Made by a program: the position numbers and the translations under genes. Below are positions 16,411 to 25,116 of a stretch of 64,000 nucleotides of DNA, one piece after another. Each line of letters opens with the position of its first letter. The stretch's first letter is position 1. The stretch is from an uncultured Candidatus Melainabacteria bacterium. Its GTDB lineage: Bacteria; Cyanobacteriota; Vampirovibrionia; Gastranaerophilales; Gastranaerophilaceae. The stretch lies in the NCBI GenBank assembly GCA_934700385.1, contig CAKUXO010000006.1:1-64000 (forward strand). The letters are read 5' to 3'. Below the pieces are notes generated by a model. That model ran no database searches, was not told where the DNA came from, and saw only the letters and a list, made by a program, of their open reading frames with translations.

Positions 16411-18120
16411 TTAGCACTCTCCTCTCGATAATAAAACTTTGTCTATTGGTTGTCCTGCTAAAACCCAAGGATAAACCATTTCAAAATTTTCACAAATAAA
16501 ATCAATTAAAACAGGGCCATCAAATTCAATTGCTTTTTTAAGAGCTGGGATGATTTCATCTTCGTGTTCAACTCTTAAACCAAGTGCGCCATAGCTTTGC
16601 GCTAATTGAACAAAATCAGGCGAAGTAATTTTAGTTTGTGAATAGTGTTTGTTATAAATTTTTTCTTGCCATTGACGAACCATTCCAAGATAACCGTTGT
16701 TGATAATACAATTAATTACTTTTAATTTATAGTCAACTGCTGTCATTAATTCTTGAATATTCATTTGAATTGAGCCATCTCCGGCTATGTTTAAAATATA
16801 ACCTTTTTTAAGGGCAATCATAGCGCCAATTGCAGCAGGAAAGCCAAAACCCATTGTTCCAAGACCGCCAGAGGTGATAAATTTTCTTGGCTTATTAAAT
16901 TTGAAATTTTGCGCTGTCCACATTTGATGTTGTCCAACCTCTGTTGCAACAGGTGGTTCATCATCTTTAGTGTATTCATATATTTTTTCTAAAACGGTTA
17001 TAGCGCTAAGTTTTTCAGAAGTTTTTTGAGGAATTGCAACTTTTTCTTTCCATTCTAAAATTTCTTTAAACCATTTGTCTTTTAATTCTTCATTGATTTT
17101 ATGATGAGATTTATTTAATTGGCTTAACATTCCAGATAAAACATTTTTAATATCCCCAACAATTGGAATTGTTGCTTTTACATTTTTTGAAATAGAACAA
17201 GGGTCAATATCAACGTGGATAACTTGCGCATCTCTTGCAAAACGTTTCAAGCAACCTGTAATTCTATCAGAAAATCTTGTACCTATTGCAAAAATAACAT
17301 CTGCATTAGCAACTGTTAAATTAGCGCAATAGTTTCCGTGCATTCCCATCATGCCAAGGCTTGTTTCAAGGTTATCAGGATATGTTCCGGCACCCATTAA
17401 AGTATGAACCACGGGAATATGGAGTTTTGTTGCTATTTCTTTAAGTTCTTCACTAGCATTAGCCGCAACAACACCGCCACCTGAAATAATAACAGGGCGT
17501 TTTGATTCAAAAAGTGTTTCAAGGGCTTTTTGAATTTGAAGTGGATGTCCTTTATAATTTGGATTATAGCCAACTAATTCAACATTTTTTGGATAGTTGA
17601 ATGTATATTTTGAAACGAATACATCAGCAGGGATGTCAATTACAACAGGGCCTCTTTTACCTGTTGTTGCAATATAAAATGCTTCTTTAACTATTCTTGG
17701 AAGATCTTTAACATCTTTAACAAGATAATTATGTTTGCAACAAGAACGTGTAATTCCAACTATATCTGCTTCTTGAAAAGCGTCGCCGCCGATTAATTTA
17801 GAATTAACTTGCCCTGTAATTAAAATTAAAGGTGTGCCATCGTAATATGCGTTTGCTAAACCTGTAATTGTGTTACATGCCCCAGGGCCTGATGTTACAA
17901 TTGCAACCCCAGGTTTACCTGAAACTCTTGCATAGCCTTCTGCTGCATGTACAGCAGCTTGCTCATGGCGAACAAGATAGTGTTTAATATCATCTTGCAG
18001 ATACAATGCGTCATATAAAGGTAAAACAACGCCTCCAGGGTAGCCAAAGACTTCTTCAACGCCTTCTTTTAAAAGTGATTTAAGTAAAATTTCTGCTCCT
18101 GTGTACATTGTTTTGTTCAT
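16411..18120 (-). CDS. ilvB: Acetolactate synthase large (catalytic) subunit
   Basis: TPP enzyme that condenses pyruvate to acetolactate, or pyruvate with 2-oxobutyrate, as the first committed step of valine, leucine and isoleucine synthesis. The 569 residues match the family. The TPP-activating Glu lies in VRHEQAAVHAAEGYAR, and the Mg/TPP motif is GDGSIQMN...NNGYLGMVRQWQ, the latter part typical of acetolactate synthases rather than pyruvate oxidases. It leads the ilvB-ilvN pair. No leader-peptide attenuator was recognised in the 150-base gap upstream. Confidence 0.96.
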   Translation of the reverse strand: MNKTMYTGAEILLKSLLKEGVEEVFGYPGGVVLPLYDALYLQDDIKHYLVRHEQAAVHAAEGYARVSGKPGVAIVTSGPGACNTITGLANAYYDGTPLILITGQVNSKLIGGDAFQEADIVGITRSCCKHNYLVKDVKDLPRIVKEAFYIATTGKRGPVVIDIPADVFVSKYTFNYPKNVELVGYNPNYKGHPLQIQKALETLFESKRPVIISGGGVVAANASEELKEIATKLHIPVVHTLMGAGTYPDNLETSLGMMGMHGNYCANLTVANADVIFAIGTRFSDRITGCLKRFARDAQVIHVDIDPCSISKNVKATIPIVGDIKNVLSGMLSQLNKSHHKINEELKDKWFKEILEWKEKVAIPQKTSEKLSAITVLEKIYEYTKDDEPPVATEVGQHQMWTAQNFKFNKPRKFITSGGLGTMGFGFPAAIGAMIALKKGYILNIAGDGSIQMNIQELMTAVDYKLKVINCIINNGYLGMVRQWQEKIYNKHYSQTKITSPDFVQLAQSYGALGLRVEHEDEIIPALKKAIEFDGPVLIDFICENFEMVYPWVLAGQPIDKVLLSRGEC

Positions 18121-18274
18121 TTTTTACTTCCTATATAAACTTAGTTGCGATATGTAAATTATATCAGCTAAAAAAGAATATTTCTTAAATGTAAAATTTT
18201 TTAAACAATTATATTTTAAAATCTATTATTTACTATAATAAATACAGCGCTAAATCTTAAAAAAGAGGGTTTTT

Positions 18275-18889
18275 ATGTTTGATTATGTAAAAGGAATTTT
18301 AGAAGAAAAATCTTATCCATATTGCACAATTGAAAATAATGGAATTGGTTATCGTTTTTTAACTACTCAAAGAACCCTTTTAAATCTTGGCGAATTAAAT
18401 TCTGAAGTTAAAATTTATACTAAATTAATCCATAAAGAAGATATTATGTTCTTATGTGGCTTTAAAACTAAGCAAGATAGAATTTTGTTTGATATTATAA
18501 CTTCTGTTTCAGGAATAGGAACAAAAGCAGGGCTTAGCTTGTTAGATGAATTTGATACTAATGAATTAATTAACGCAATTGTTGAAGAAAATTACAAATT
18601 GATTTCAAAAACAAAAGGAATTGGTTTAAAAACTGCGCAAAAACTTGTTTTAGAGGTTAAAGATAAATTAACAAAATCTGATTTTGTTAGTGAAAATATT
18701 ACTCAATCAATTAAAAACGAGGGTTTAATTTCAAAAGATACAATCTCTCAAACAATAGCAATTCTTGATTCTTTAGGGTATAGTCAAAATGAATATCAAG
18801 GGGCGATTGAAACTGCTTTAACAAAATTAAATAAGGATGATCCTGAAGAACTTTTAAAAGAAGTTTTGCAAATTTTATCAATTTTTTAA
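18275..18889 (+). CDS. ruvA: Holliday junction DNA helicase subunit RuvA
   Basis: Tetrameric protein that binds four-way junctions and loads RuvB for branch migration. The 204 residues show the N-terminal OB fold (MFDYVKGILEEKS...NGIGYRF), two helix-hairpin-helix motifs (VSGIGTKAGLSLLDEF, TKGIGLKTAQKLVLEVKDK) and the C-terminal RuvB-binding helices (ISQTIAILDSLGYSQNEYQGAI). AAAGAGGG precedes the ATG. It is followed closely by glgA, an unusual partner; ruvC lies 38 kb away. Confidence 0.95.
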   Translation: MFDYVKGILEEKSYPYCTIENNGIGYRFLTTQRTLLNLGELNSEVKIYTKLIHKEDIMFLCGFKTKQDRILFDIITSVSGIGTKAGLSLLDEFDTNELINAIVEENYKLISKTKGIGLKTAQKLVLEVKDKLTKSDFVSENITQSIKNEGLISKDTISQTIAILDSLGYSQNEYQGAIETALTKLNKDDPEELLKEVLQILSIF

Positions 18890-18917
18890 TAGATTTACAA
18901 TTTAAAAGGATAGAATA

Positions 18918-20375
18918 ATGAAACTAGAAAAATTTAAAAAACAAAAGAAAGAACTAAGGGTTCTTTTTGCTTCTGCTGAGGTTGCACCGTTTTCAAAAGT
19001 TGGCGGTTTAGCGGATGTTGTTGGAGAATTGCCATTATATCTTGATAAACAAGATGTTGAATGTGCAATTTTTACTCCTTTGTATGGTTCAATTGATGAA
19101 GAAAAATTTGGAATTAAAGAGCTTGAAAATTCTGAATTAACAATTGATATGGGTCATACTAGACACATTTTTAAATTAAAAATGTGTGAAATACCTAAAA
19201 CAAAAGTAAAAGTTTTCTTTGTGGATAATCCAAAATATTTTTCTTGTTTTAATGTTGTTTATCCTAAATGGTGTGATGAAATGTATGAAATGCAAAGATA
19301 TGTTTCATTCTGTATGGCAACTTTAGAATATGCAAAACTTTTAAATTTTAAACCCGATATAATCCATGCTAACGATTGGCACACGGCGATGTTACCCGTT
19401 TATTTAAAATCAAATTATAAGTTTGATGAATTTTATAAAGATACAAAATCTGTTTTCACTATCCACAATCTTGCTTATCAAGGTCAATGTGATAAATCAA
19501 TTGTTGATTTTGCAAATATGAGATGGGATAACGTTTATAAAGACGATTGTATTGAACATTATGGCAAAGTTAATTGGCTAAAAGGTGCTCTATATTGTGC
19601 CGATAAAATAACAACTGTTTCACCAAGATATGCTCAAGAAATTTTAGGTTCAGAATTTGGTGAAGGAATGGATTACACCCTAAGAGGGCAGCAATATAAG
19701 TTGTGCGGTATTTTAAACGGCACAAAATATGATAAAAAGAAATTTAATCTTAAAGAAAAACCAAAATTTAAAGAAGAAATACAGCGTGCTTTCGGGCTTC
19801 CTGTTAACCCTAATCGCCCGCTTATAGCTATGATATCAAGACTTGTATATCAAAAAGGGCTTGATTTAATTGATTTTTGTAAGTTTGATTTAATGAATCA
19901 ACCTGCGGATTTTATTTTCTTAGGAACAGGTGAAGATGGTTATCAAAATATGTTGATTTGGGCTTCTAATAACTCATCTAACATTAGAGCTTGGATTGAC
20001 TTTAAACCTGAATTATCTGAAAAAATATATAAGGCCTCTGATATGTTCTTAATGCCAAGTTTATTTGAACCTTGCGGCATATCTCAAATGATTGCTATGA
20101 AATATGCTTCCGTACCTATTGTAAGGGCTGTAGGTGGTCTAGATGACACAATTGTTGCTTATCCTAATGAAAAAGCAACAGGCTTTAAATTCTTGTCTTA
20201 TGACGCTCAATCTATGTTGAATGAAATTAAAAATGCAATTTGGACATATTATGATAGAAAAGATGATTTTTCTAGAATTATGAACAATTGTTTAAATACA
20301 GAATTTTCTTGGGATGATTCAGCACAAAAATATAAATTCTTATATCTAGATACGCTTGGTAAAAAGAATTTTTAA
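18918..20375 (+). CDS. glgA: Glycogen synthase (ADP-glucose type)
   Basis: GT5 glycosyltransferase that extends alpha-1,4-glucan from ADP-glucose. The 485 residues fit bacterial GlgA. The substrate-binding KVGGLADVVGELP begins at K27; HANDWHTAMLP, the C-terminal SRLVYQKGLDL and the acidic motif SLFEPCGISQMIAMKY follow. AAAAGGA lies before the ATG, 28 bases after ruvA. A terminator follows at 20398. No other glycogen gene is in the window. Confidence 0.95.
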   Translation: MKLEKFKKQKKELRVLFASAEVAPFSKVGGLADVVGELPLYLDKQDVECAIFTPLYGSIDEEKFGIKELENSELTIDMGHTRHIFKLKMCEIPKTKVKVFFVDNPKYFSCFNVVYPKWCDEMYEMQRYVSFCMATLEYAKLLNFKPDIIHANDWHTAMLPVYLKSNYKFDEFYKDTKSVFTIHNLAYQGQCDKSIVDFANMRWDNVYKDDCIEHYGKVNWLKGALYCADKITTVSPRYAQEILGSEFGEGMDYTLRGQQYKLCGILNGTKYDKKKFNLKEKPKFKEEIQRAFGLPVNPNRPLIAMISRLVYQKGLDLIDFCKFDLMNQPADFIFLGTGEDGYQNMLIWASNNSSNIRAWIDFKPELSEKIYKASDMFLMPSLFEPCGISQMIAMKYASVPIVRAVGGLDDTIVAYPNEKATGFKFLSYDAQSMLNEIKNAIWTYYDRKDDFSRIMNNCLNTEFSWDDSAQKYKFLYLDTLGKKNF

Positions 20376-20397
20376 GAAAATTTGTTATTTTACATCT

Positions 20398-20436
20398 ATA
20401 AGAGTTGAGCTTTTTTAGTTCAACTCTTATTTTATT
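20398..20436 (+). terminator. Terminator after glgA
   Basis: An 11-bp stem ATAAGAGTTGA/TCAACTCTTAT with an 11-base loop is followed by TTTTATT. Confidence 0.8.
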
Positions 20437-20694
20437 ATGAATAATCAAAAAATATAAAGCTCTAAAAACCAGTAATATCTTAGCTTTTTGAAAAAAGTGT
20501 TAAGAAATGTAAAAATCTCAATTTTCTCCATGCTATTTTTTTCAAATTTAAGCGAACTTTTGAAATTTTTTTAAACGACAAATCAATACTTTTCAAGATT
20601 TTTTTACATCAAACATATCCCCCTGTGTCGAAAATGATTTTTTAGCGATGTGATATATTATACATATCAATATAAGAATAGCGAGAGAGATAAT
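20437..20694 (+). other. AT-rich intergenic stretch before a 60-aa gene
   Basis: No gene is seen. At 20495-20515 the pattern AAGTGTTAAGAAATGTAAAAA matches 27620-27640 (upstream of another small-protein gene) at 19 of 21 positions. A TGTGATATATTATACATATC segment (20650-20669) is a likely promoter region for the gene that follows. Confidence 0.4.
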
Positions 20695-20877
20695 ATGATT
20701 AAAATAACTTATAACAACAAATTCTATAAACTTGAGAAAGAAAAAGTTGTCTATATTTTGAATTTTCTAGAAAACGGTGAATTAAGCGAACTAACCGAAA
20801 AAGAAATAAGACTTCTTTTAAGAGCGTATGGTTTAATTTGTGAAGATTTTCTTGAAAATATCAATGCTATTTGGTAG
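20695..20877 (+). CDS. Small conserved-looking protein of unknown function (60 aa)
   Basis: Starts MIKITYNNKFYKLEKEK; I chose this ATG because GAGAGAG lies 5 bases before it, while an in-frame ATG 15 codons upstream has no ribosome site. The protein is soluble and charged: a short beta-type N-terminus, then helices (VVYILNFLENGEL, EKEIRLLLRAYGLICEDFL). No domain recognised. The last 11 bases overlap the end of pyrG on the opposite strand. Coding is supported by the ribosome site, normal composition and the long upstream control region. Confidence 0.6.
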   Translation: MIKITYNNKFYKLEKEKVVYILNFLENGELSELTEKEIRLLLRAYGLICEDFLENINAIW

Positions 20878-22483
20878 TTTTTTCGTGGTAGTTAATTGCT
20901 GCCTTGAAAAAGCCGTCAAACAAAGGATGTGGTTTATATGGTCTGGATTTAAACTCTGGATGGAACTGGCATGCTAAGAAAAAGTCATTTGTTTTTAATT
21001 CAACAATTTCAGCCAAAAGTCCATCGGGTGAGCTTCCTGAAATAGTTAAGCCTTTTGAAATTAATAACTCTTTAAAATCATTATTAAATTCATATCTATG
21101 GCGATGTCTTTCAGAAATTACATCTTTATTATAGAGATTATGTGCTAAGGTGTCACCTAAAAGTTTACAATCATAAGCACCAAGGCGCATTGTTGCACCA
21201 TAACCATTGATATGCTTTTGATTTTCCATTAAATCAACAACCTTATAAGGCGCATTTTCATCAAATTCAGATGAGTTTGCTTTGTCTAATTTTGCAACAT
21301 TTCTGCTAAATTCAATAACAGCACACTGCATTCCAAGGCATAAACCCAAAAATGGAATATTGTTTTCTCTTAAATATTGAATTACTTTAAGTTTTCCCTC
21401 TATTCCTCTTATGCCAAATCCCCCTGGAATAACTGCGCCGTCTGTATCTTCAATGGCTTTTTTAGCATCATCAAGGGTTTTAATATCATCTGAAGCAATC
21501 CATTTTATATTAACTTTAGATGAATATTTTGCAGCTGCGTGTTTTAAACTTTCAACAACTGAAATATAAGCGTCTGAAAGCTCAGTATATTTTCCGACTA
21601 AAGCAATAGTATATTCTTTTTTAGGGTGTTTAATGTTATAAACCATTTTTTCCCAGTCAGATAAATCTGGAGTTTTTTGCTCTAGGTTTAAGGTTTTTAA
21701 AACTTGCTTTGTCATGTTTTGCATTTCAAGGCATAATGGAACTTCATAAATTGAGCTCATATCCTTACATTCAATAACATTTTCATAATTTACAGAACAA
21801 AATAGCGCAAGTTTTTCTTTTTCATTTTGGCTTATGGGAACTTGCGTTCTTAAAACAAGCATTTCAGGCTGTATTCCATAGCTTCTTAAAACGTTAACGC
21901 TGTGTTGAGAGGGTTTTGTTTTAAGTTCACCTGAAGTTGGTAAATAAGGTAGTAGGGTTACATGGATTGACATTGAATTTTGATAACCAATTTCAGAGCG
22001 GAATTGTCTTATCGCTTCAATAAAAGGTAAGCCCTCAATGTCCCCTACTGTGCCACCAATTTCAGCTATTAAAATATCAGGGTTATCTTTTTTAGTGGCT
22101 TGAATTAATCTTGATTTAATTTCCCCTGTAATATGCGGAATCATTTGAACAGTAGCACCAAGATATTCTCCTCGGCGTTCTTTATTAATAACTGTTTGAT
22201 AAACACTTCCAGAAGTTACATTGTTAATTTGAGAAAGGTTTACACCTATAAATCTTTCATAATGACCTAAATCAAGGTCTGTTTCTGCGCCGTCATCGCA
22301 AACAAAAACTTCACCATGTTGAAAAGGGCTCATTGTCCCAGGGTCAACATTAATATAAGGATCAAATTTTTGAACAGATACCTTATATCCGCATGAAACT
22401 AAAAGCCTACCTAAAGAGGCGGCAACAATCCCTTTTCCAAGGGAACTGACTACGCCGCCTGTAATAAAGATATATTTTGTCAT
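20867..22483 (-). CDS. pyrG: CTP synthase
   Basis: Makes CTP from UTP, ATP and glutamine. The 538 residues carry the N-terminal synthetase domain (KYIFITGGVVSSLGKGIVAASLG; DPYINVDPGTMSPFQHGEVFV; IAEIGGTVGDIE) and the C-terminal glutamine amidotransferase domain with its nucleophile Cys in FLGLCLGMQ and the His/Glu dyad in CQFHPEFKSRP. AAGGTG lies before the ATG. gatC sits directly upstream (11-base gap), so the two are probably co-transcribed. Confidence 0.97.
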   Translation of the reverse strand: MTKYIFITGGVVSSLGKGIVAASLGRLLVSCGYKVSVQKFDPYINVDPGTMSPFQHGEVFVCDDGAETDLDLGHYERFIGVNLSQINNVTSGSVYQTVINKERRGEYLGATVQMIPHITGEIKSRLIQATKKDNPDILIAEIGGTVGDIEGLPFIEAIRQFRSEIGYQNSMSIHVTLLPYLPTSGELKTKPSQHSVNVLRSYGIQPEMLVLRTQVPISQNEKEKLALFCSVNYENVIECKDMSSIYEVPLCLEMQNMTKQVLKTLNLEQKTPDLSDWEKMVYNIKHPKKEYTIALVGKYTELSDAYISVVESLKHAAAKYSSKVNIKWIASDDIKTLDDAKKAIEDTDGAVIPGGFGIRGIEGKLKVIQYLRENNIPFLGLCLGMQCAVIEFSRNVAKLDKANSSEFDENAPYKVVDLMENQKHINGYGATMRLGAYDCKLLGDTLAHNLYNKDVISERHRHRYEFNNDFKELLISKGLTISGSSPDGLLAEIVELKTNDFFLACQFHPEFKSRPYKPHPLFDGFFKAAINYHEKTTK

Positions 22484-22494
22484 TTAACACCTTT

Positions 22495-22776
22495 TTAGTT
22501 AATTTTTGGAACTTTAAAGAAATCACCTTCAACATCAGGTGCATTTTGCATAAGTTCTTCTCTTGTATTTTCGTAAATTTTTACATCTTCTCTAACTACA
22601 TTAACAAAGTCGATTGGGTGATTCATTGGTTCAACCCCAGTTGTATCAACTTCATTCATTTTTTCAACATGAGCTAAAACATCCCCAAGTTGACCTGTAA
22701 ACATTGTTTTTTCTTCGTCTGTAAGTTCTAATCTTGCTAATTTTGCAACGTGTTCTACATCTTTTATTGTAATCAT
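22495..22776 (-). CDS. gatC: Aspartyl/glutamyl-tRNA amidotransferase subunit C
   Basis: Small belt-like subunit that stabilises GatA-GatB. The 93 residues fit: KDVEHVAKLARLELTDEEK at the N-terminus and GVEPMNHPIDFVNVVREDV near the C-terminus. AAGGGGA lies before the ATG. It shares a 79-base divergent promoter region with the response regulator at 22856. Confidence 0.95.
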   Translation of the reverse strand: MITIKDVEHVAKLARLELTDEEKTMFTGQLGDVLAHVEKMNEVDTTGVEPMNHPIDFVNVVREDVKIYENTREELMQNAPDVEGDFFKVPKIN

Positions 22777-22819
22777 AATTTTTCCCCTTACTTAATAACT
22801 TAACAAAAAACTAAAAATA

Positions 22820-22849
22820 TTGCAATTTAATATTTGTTTAATTTATAAT
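22820..22849 (+). promoter_or_regulatory. Promoter of the 22856 response regulator, leaderless type
   Basis: TTGCAA (22820-22825), an 18-base spacer and a perfect TATAAT (22844-22849). The ATG begins six bases after the -10 box and no Shine-Dalgarno is present, so transcription should start at or next to the A of ATG. Confidence 0.7.
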
Positions 22850-22855
22850 TTATTT

Positions 22856-23533
22856 ATGGATAAGAATAAAAATATTTTAATTGTAGAGGATCACGCTCTT
22901 ACTTCGTTTGCTCTTAAAACGTCATTAAGCTCAACAAATTTTTATAATGAAATTTTTGAAACAGATAGTGCAAATGGTGCTTATGAAATAATCAAAAATA
23001 ACAAAATAGATTTAATTTTAATGGATTTAGGTTTAAAAGAAATTAATGGCGTTGAAGCTATTAAAGAAATCAGAAAAACCAACAAGGATGTATTGATTAT
23101 CGTTTTAACTTCTCATTGTGAAAAAGAAGAAGTTTTGGCATGCCTTGACCTTGGAATTAGCGCATATTGCACAAAAGACATTAAACCGGATAAATTAAAT
23201 TCTATTATTAAAGATGTAATGGATGGCTCAATGTATTTTGATTCAAGTGTTTCAAAATATGTTATGCAAAAAACATCTGCTAATCAAAATTTTGAAAAAA
23301 AAGATAATAAAGACTGGAATATTTCTATAAAAGAATGTTATAATTTAACACAACAGGAAAGACGAGTTCTTGTTCTGCTTGCAAGTGGTTATAACAATCA
23401 ACAAATTGCAAAAAAACTTCAAATTTCAATTAATACAACAAAAGTTCATGTTTGTTCGATTTTGCAAAAAATGAATGTTGAAGATAGAACACAAGCGGCA
23501 ATTAAAACAATTAGAGAAGGATTAATCGAATAA
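22856..23533 (+). CDS. NarL/LuxR-family response regulator
   Basis: Two-component transcription factor. I start at MDKNKNILIVEDHAL; this ATG follows a leaderless-type promoter, and the 12 codons upstream are not regulator-like. The receiver domain has ED at 11-12, phospho-acceptor D57 (LILMDLGL), TS in VLTSH and a conserved K. The LuxR HTH lies at about 165-222 (LTQQERRVLVLLASGYNNQQIAKKL). The stop is followed at once by the ATG of a second regulator. No histidine kinase lies nearby. Confidence 0.9.
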   Translation: MDKNKNILIVEDHALTSFALKTSLSSTNFYNEIFETDSANGAYEIIKNNKIDLILMDLGLKEINGVEAIKEIRKTNKDVLIIVLTSHCEKEEVLACLDLGISAYCTKDIKPDKLNSIIKDVMDGSMYFDSSVSKYVMQKTSANQNFEKKDNKDWNISIKECYNLTQQERRVLVLLASGYNNQQIAKKLQISINTTKVHVCSILQKMNVEDRTQAAIKTIREGLIE

Positions 23534-24154
23534 ATGAATTCATTAGGCAAAATTTTAATTATTGATGATAACCCAAAGTTGCTTGAAGATGCTTTGCCTA
23601 TGTATGGTTATGAGGTTGAAAGCGCTACTGATGGACTTATCGGGCTTAAAATTTTAGATGAAAACCCTTCTTTTGATTTAATTTTGCTTGATGTTGTAAT
23701 GCCTAATCTTGATGGGTGGGAAACCTTAAAGGCAATTAGAAAATCACCAAAAACTCAAAAAATTCCTATTATTATGTTAACTTCTGTATCAGAAGCAAAT
23801 AAACAAATTTCAGGGCTTAAATTTGGCGCAGATGACTATATAGTTAAACCTTTTATTTTGCCAAATTTATTAGCAAGAATTGAAGCGTTATTAAGACGTT
23901 CTTTGTGGAATAAAAATGATAAACCAAAAAGCGCTTTGCCTTTTGTTAAAGATGAGAAAATTCAACCATTAACTCAAAGAGAAAAAGAGATTTTGACACT
24001 TGTTGCAAAAGGTTCATCAAATTCTCAAATAGCAGAAAAACTTTTCGTTAGAGAAGTAACAGTTAAAACTCATCTTAACAGTATCTACAAAAAATTAAAT
24101 GTAGATAACAGGGTTCAAGCGGTTTTATTGGCTCAACAGACTCAAATAATATAA
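23534..24154 (+). CDS. Second NarL/LuxR-family response regulator
   Basis: A 206-residue protein with receiver domain (DD at 11-12, phospho-acceptor D53 in LILLDVVMPNLDGWETL, TS in IIMLTSVS, K in YIVKPF) and a C-terminal LuxR HTH (LTQREKEILTLVAKGSSNSQIAEKLFVREVTVKTHL, about 143-178). The receiver looks more OmpR/PleD-like (VVMPxLDGWE, DDYIVKPF) than its neighbour's. The ATG directly follows the stop of the first regulator, so the two are made together and could heterodimerise. Confidence 0.9.
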   Translation: MNSLGKILIIDDNPKLLEDALPMYGYEVESATDGLIGLKILDENPSFDLILLDVVMPNLDGWETLKAIRKSPKTQKIPIIMLTSVSEANKQISGLKFGADDYIVKPFILPNLLARIEALLRRSLWNKNDKPKSALPFVKDEKIQPLTQREKEILTLVAKGSSNSQIAEKLFVREVTVKTHLNSIYKKLNVDNRVQAVLLAQQTQII

Positions 24155-24166
24155 AAAGGAAATGAA

Positions 24167-24685
24167 ATGTCTAAAGAAAATTTTGTTGATTTAATTTTAA
24201 ATAATTATGAAGAATTTAAAAAAATCCATAGTGAAAATAATGATATTGAAATATCAGAAGCAGATTTATCAGCTTCAAATTTAGAGGATATGGATTTTAA
24301 AAACATTGATTTTTCGGGAACAAATTTTCAAGAGGCAAATTTAATTAACATAGATTTCACAGATTGCGACCTAACAAGTGCAGATTTTTCAAGAGCAACT
24401 TTAACTGAATGTAATTTTTCAGGCTCAATTTTAAATGGAACAGCTTTTAACTATTCAACAGTTAGCTATTGCAATTTTTCTGATGCTGATATGGCGGGCG
24501 CTAATTTTTCAGAAGCAGATTTAACAGATAGCGATTTTTCAACAGCTGAAAACCTTGAATCTTGCAGATTTGACGAAGGTACAACTTGGCCCGATAACGA
24601 TAAATTGCCTGAAGATTTTGATTGTACTTATAATTACGACTTATCATCTTTAAGAGATGATGAAGAAGAAAACACCGTTTATTAA
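24167..24685 (+). CDS. Pentapeptide-repeat protein
   Basis: A 172-residue cytosolic protein. About 18 A(D/N)LxX-type pentapeptides span residues 27-130 (ADLSASNLEDMDFKNIDF onwards, often with F at the centre), predicting a right-handed beta-helix. The acidic C-terminus is DEEENTVY. AAAAGGAAA before the ATG, 12 bases after the second response regulator: same operon. No cleft or catalytic residue is evident; such proteins mimic DNA or act as scaffolds in some families, but nothing here decides that. The last four bases overlap the opposing gene. Confidence 0.88.
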   Translation: MSKENFVDLILNNYEEFKKIHSENNDIEISEADLSASNLEDMDFKNIDFSGTNFQEANLINIDFTDCDLTSADFSRATLTECNFSGSILNGTAFNYSTVSYCNFSDADMAGANFSEADLTDSDFSTAENLESCRFDEGTTWPDNDKLPEDFDCTYNYDLSSLRDDEEENTVY

Positions 24686-25116
24686 TCAGTTAATTGAAAC
24701 GGGCATTTTGAACATCTTGCTTTTGGTCTTAAGATTAAATTATCTTCAAGGTCATAAAGTTTTGCTATTCTTGTAATTAAGTCACTTCCGCACATTGGGC
24801 AAGTGATTTTATGGTTTTGATTATGAGAGTTAAGGAGAATTTCTTCTCTAATTTCATCCATTTTTGATTTTTTAACAGGTGAAATTTCTGTTTTAACTTC
24901 ATATTTTTTAATTTCTTTATTTTCAACTTTTAATCCCTTAGCAAGTTTTTGCCTAACGGTTGAAGCTAAAAACAAATCTAAACCTTGTTCTATTGATTGA
25001 ATTGTTTTTAAATCAAGTCCGCTGTGGTGTGCTAAGGCTTCTTGAGAAAGATTTAGCTTCTCTCTTGTTGAAGAAATAAAAGCTGCTAAAGATAAATATT
25101 CGTTATTTTTAGACAT
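24682..25116 (-). CDS. XRE-type HTH protein fused to a zinc ribbon
   Basis: A 144-residue protein. Residues about 10-65 form a Cro/CI helix-turn-helix (FISSTREKLNLSQEALAHHSGLDLKTIQSIEQG). A charged linker follows, then a four-cysteine zinc ribbon at about 106-140 (CPMCGS...CSKCPF). The first eight bases overlap the 3' end of secF (ATGTCTAA), so it is translated with secDF. The domain combination suggests a DNA-binding regulator with a metal site; its target is unknown. I know of no standard link between such a protein and SecDF. Confidence 0.82.
   Translation of the reverse strand: MSKNNEYLSLAAFISSTREKLNLSQEALAHHSGLDLKTIQSIEQGLDLFLASTVRQKLAKGLKVENKEIKKYEVKTEISPVKKSKMDEIREEILLNSHNQNHKITCPMCGSDLITRIAKLYDLEDNLILRPKARCSKCPFQLTD

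Noticed and set aside
20437..20694. 6S RNA or other housekeeping RNA
   Set aside because: No long imperfect hairpin with a central bubble; the sequence is plain AT-rich.
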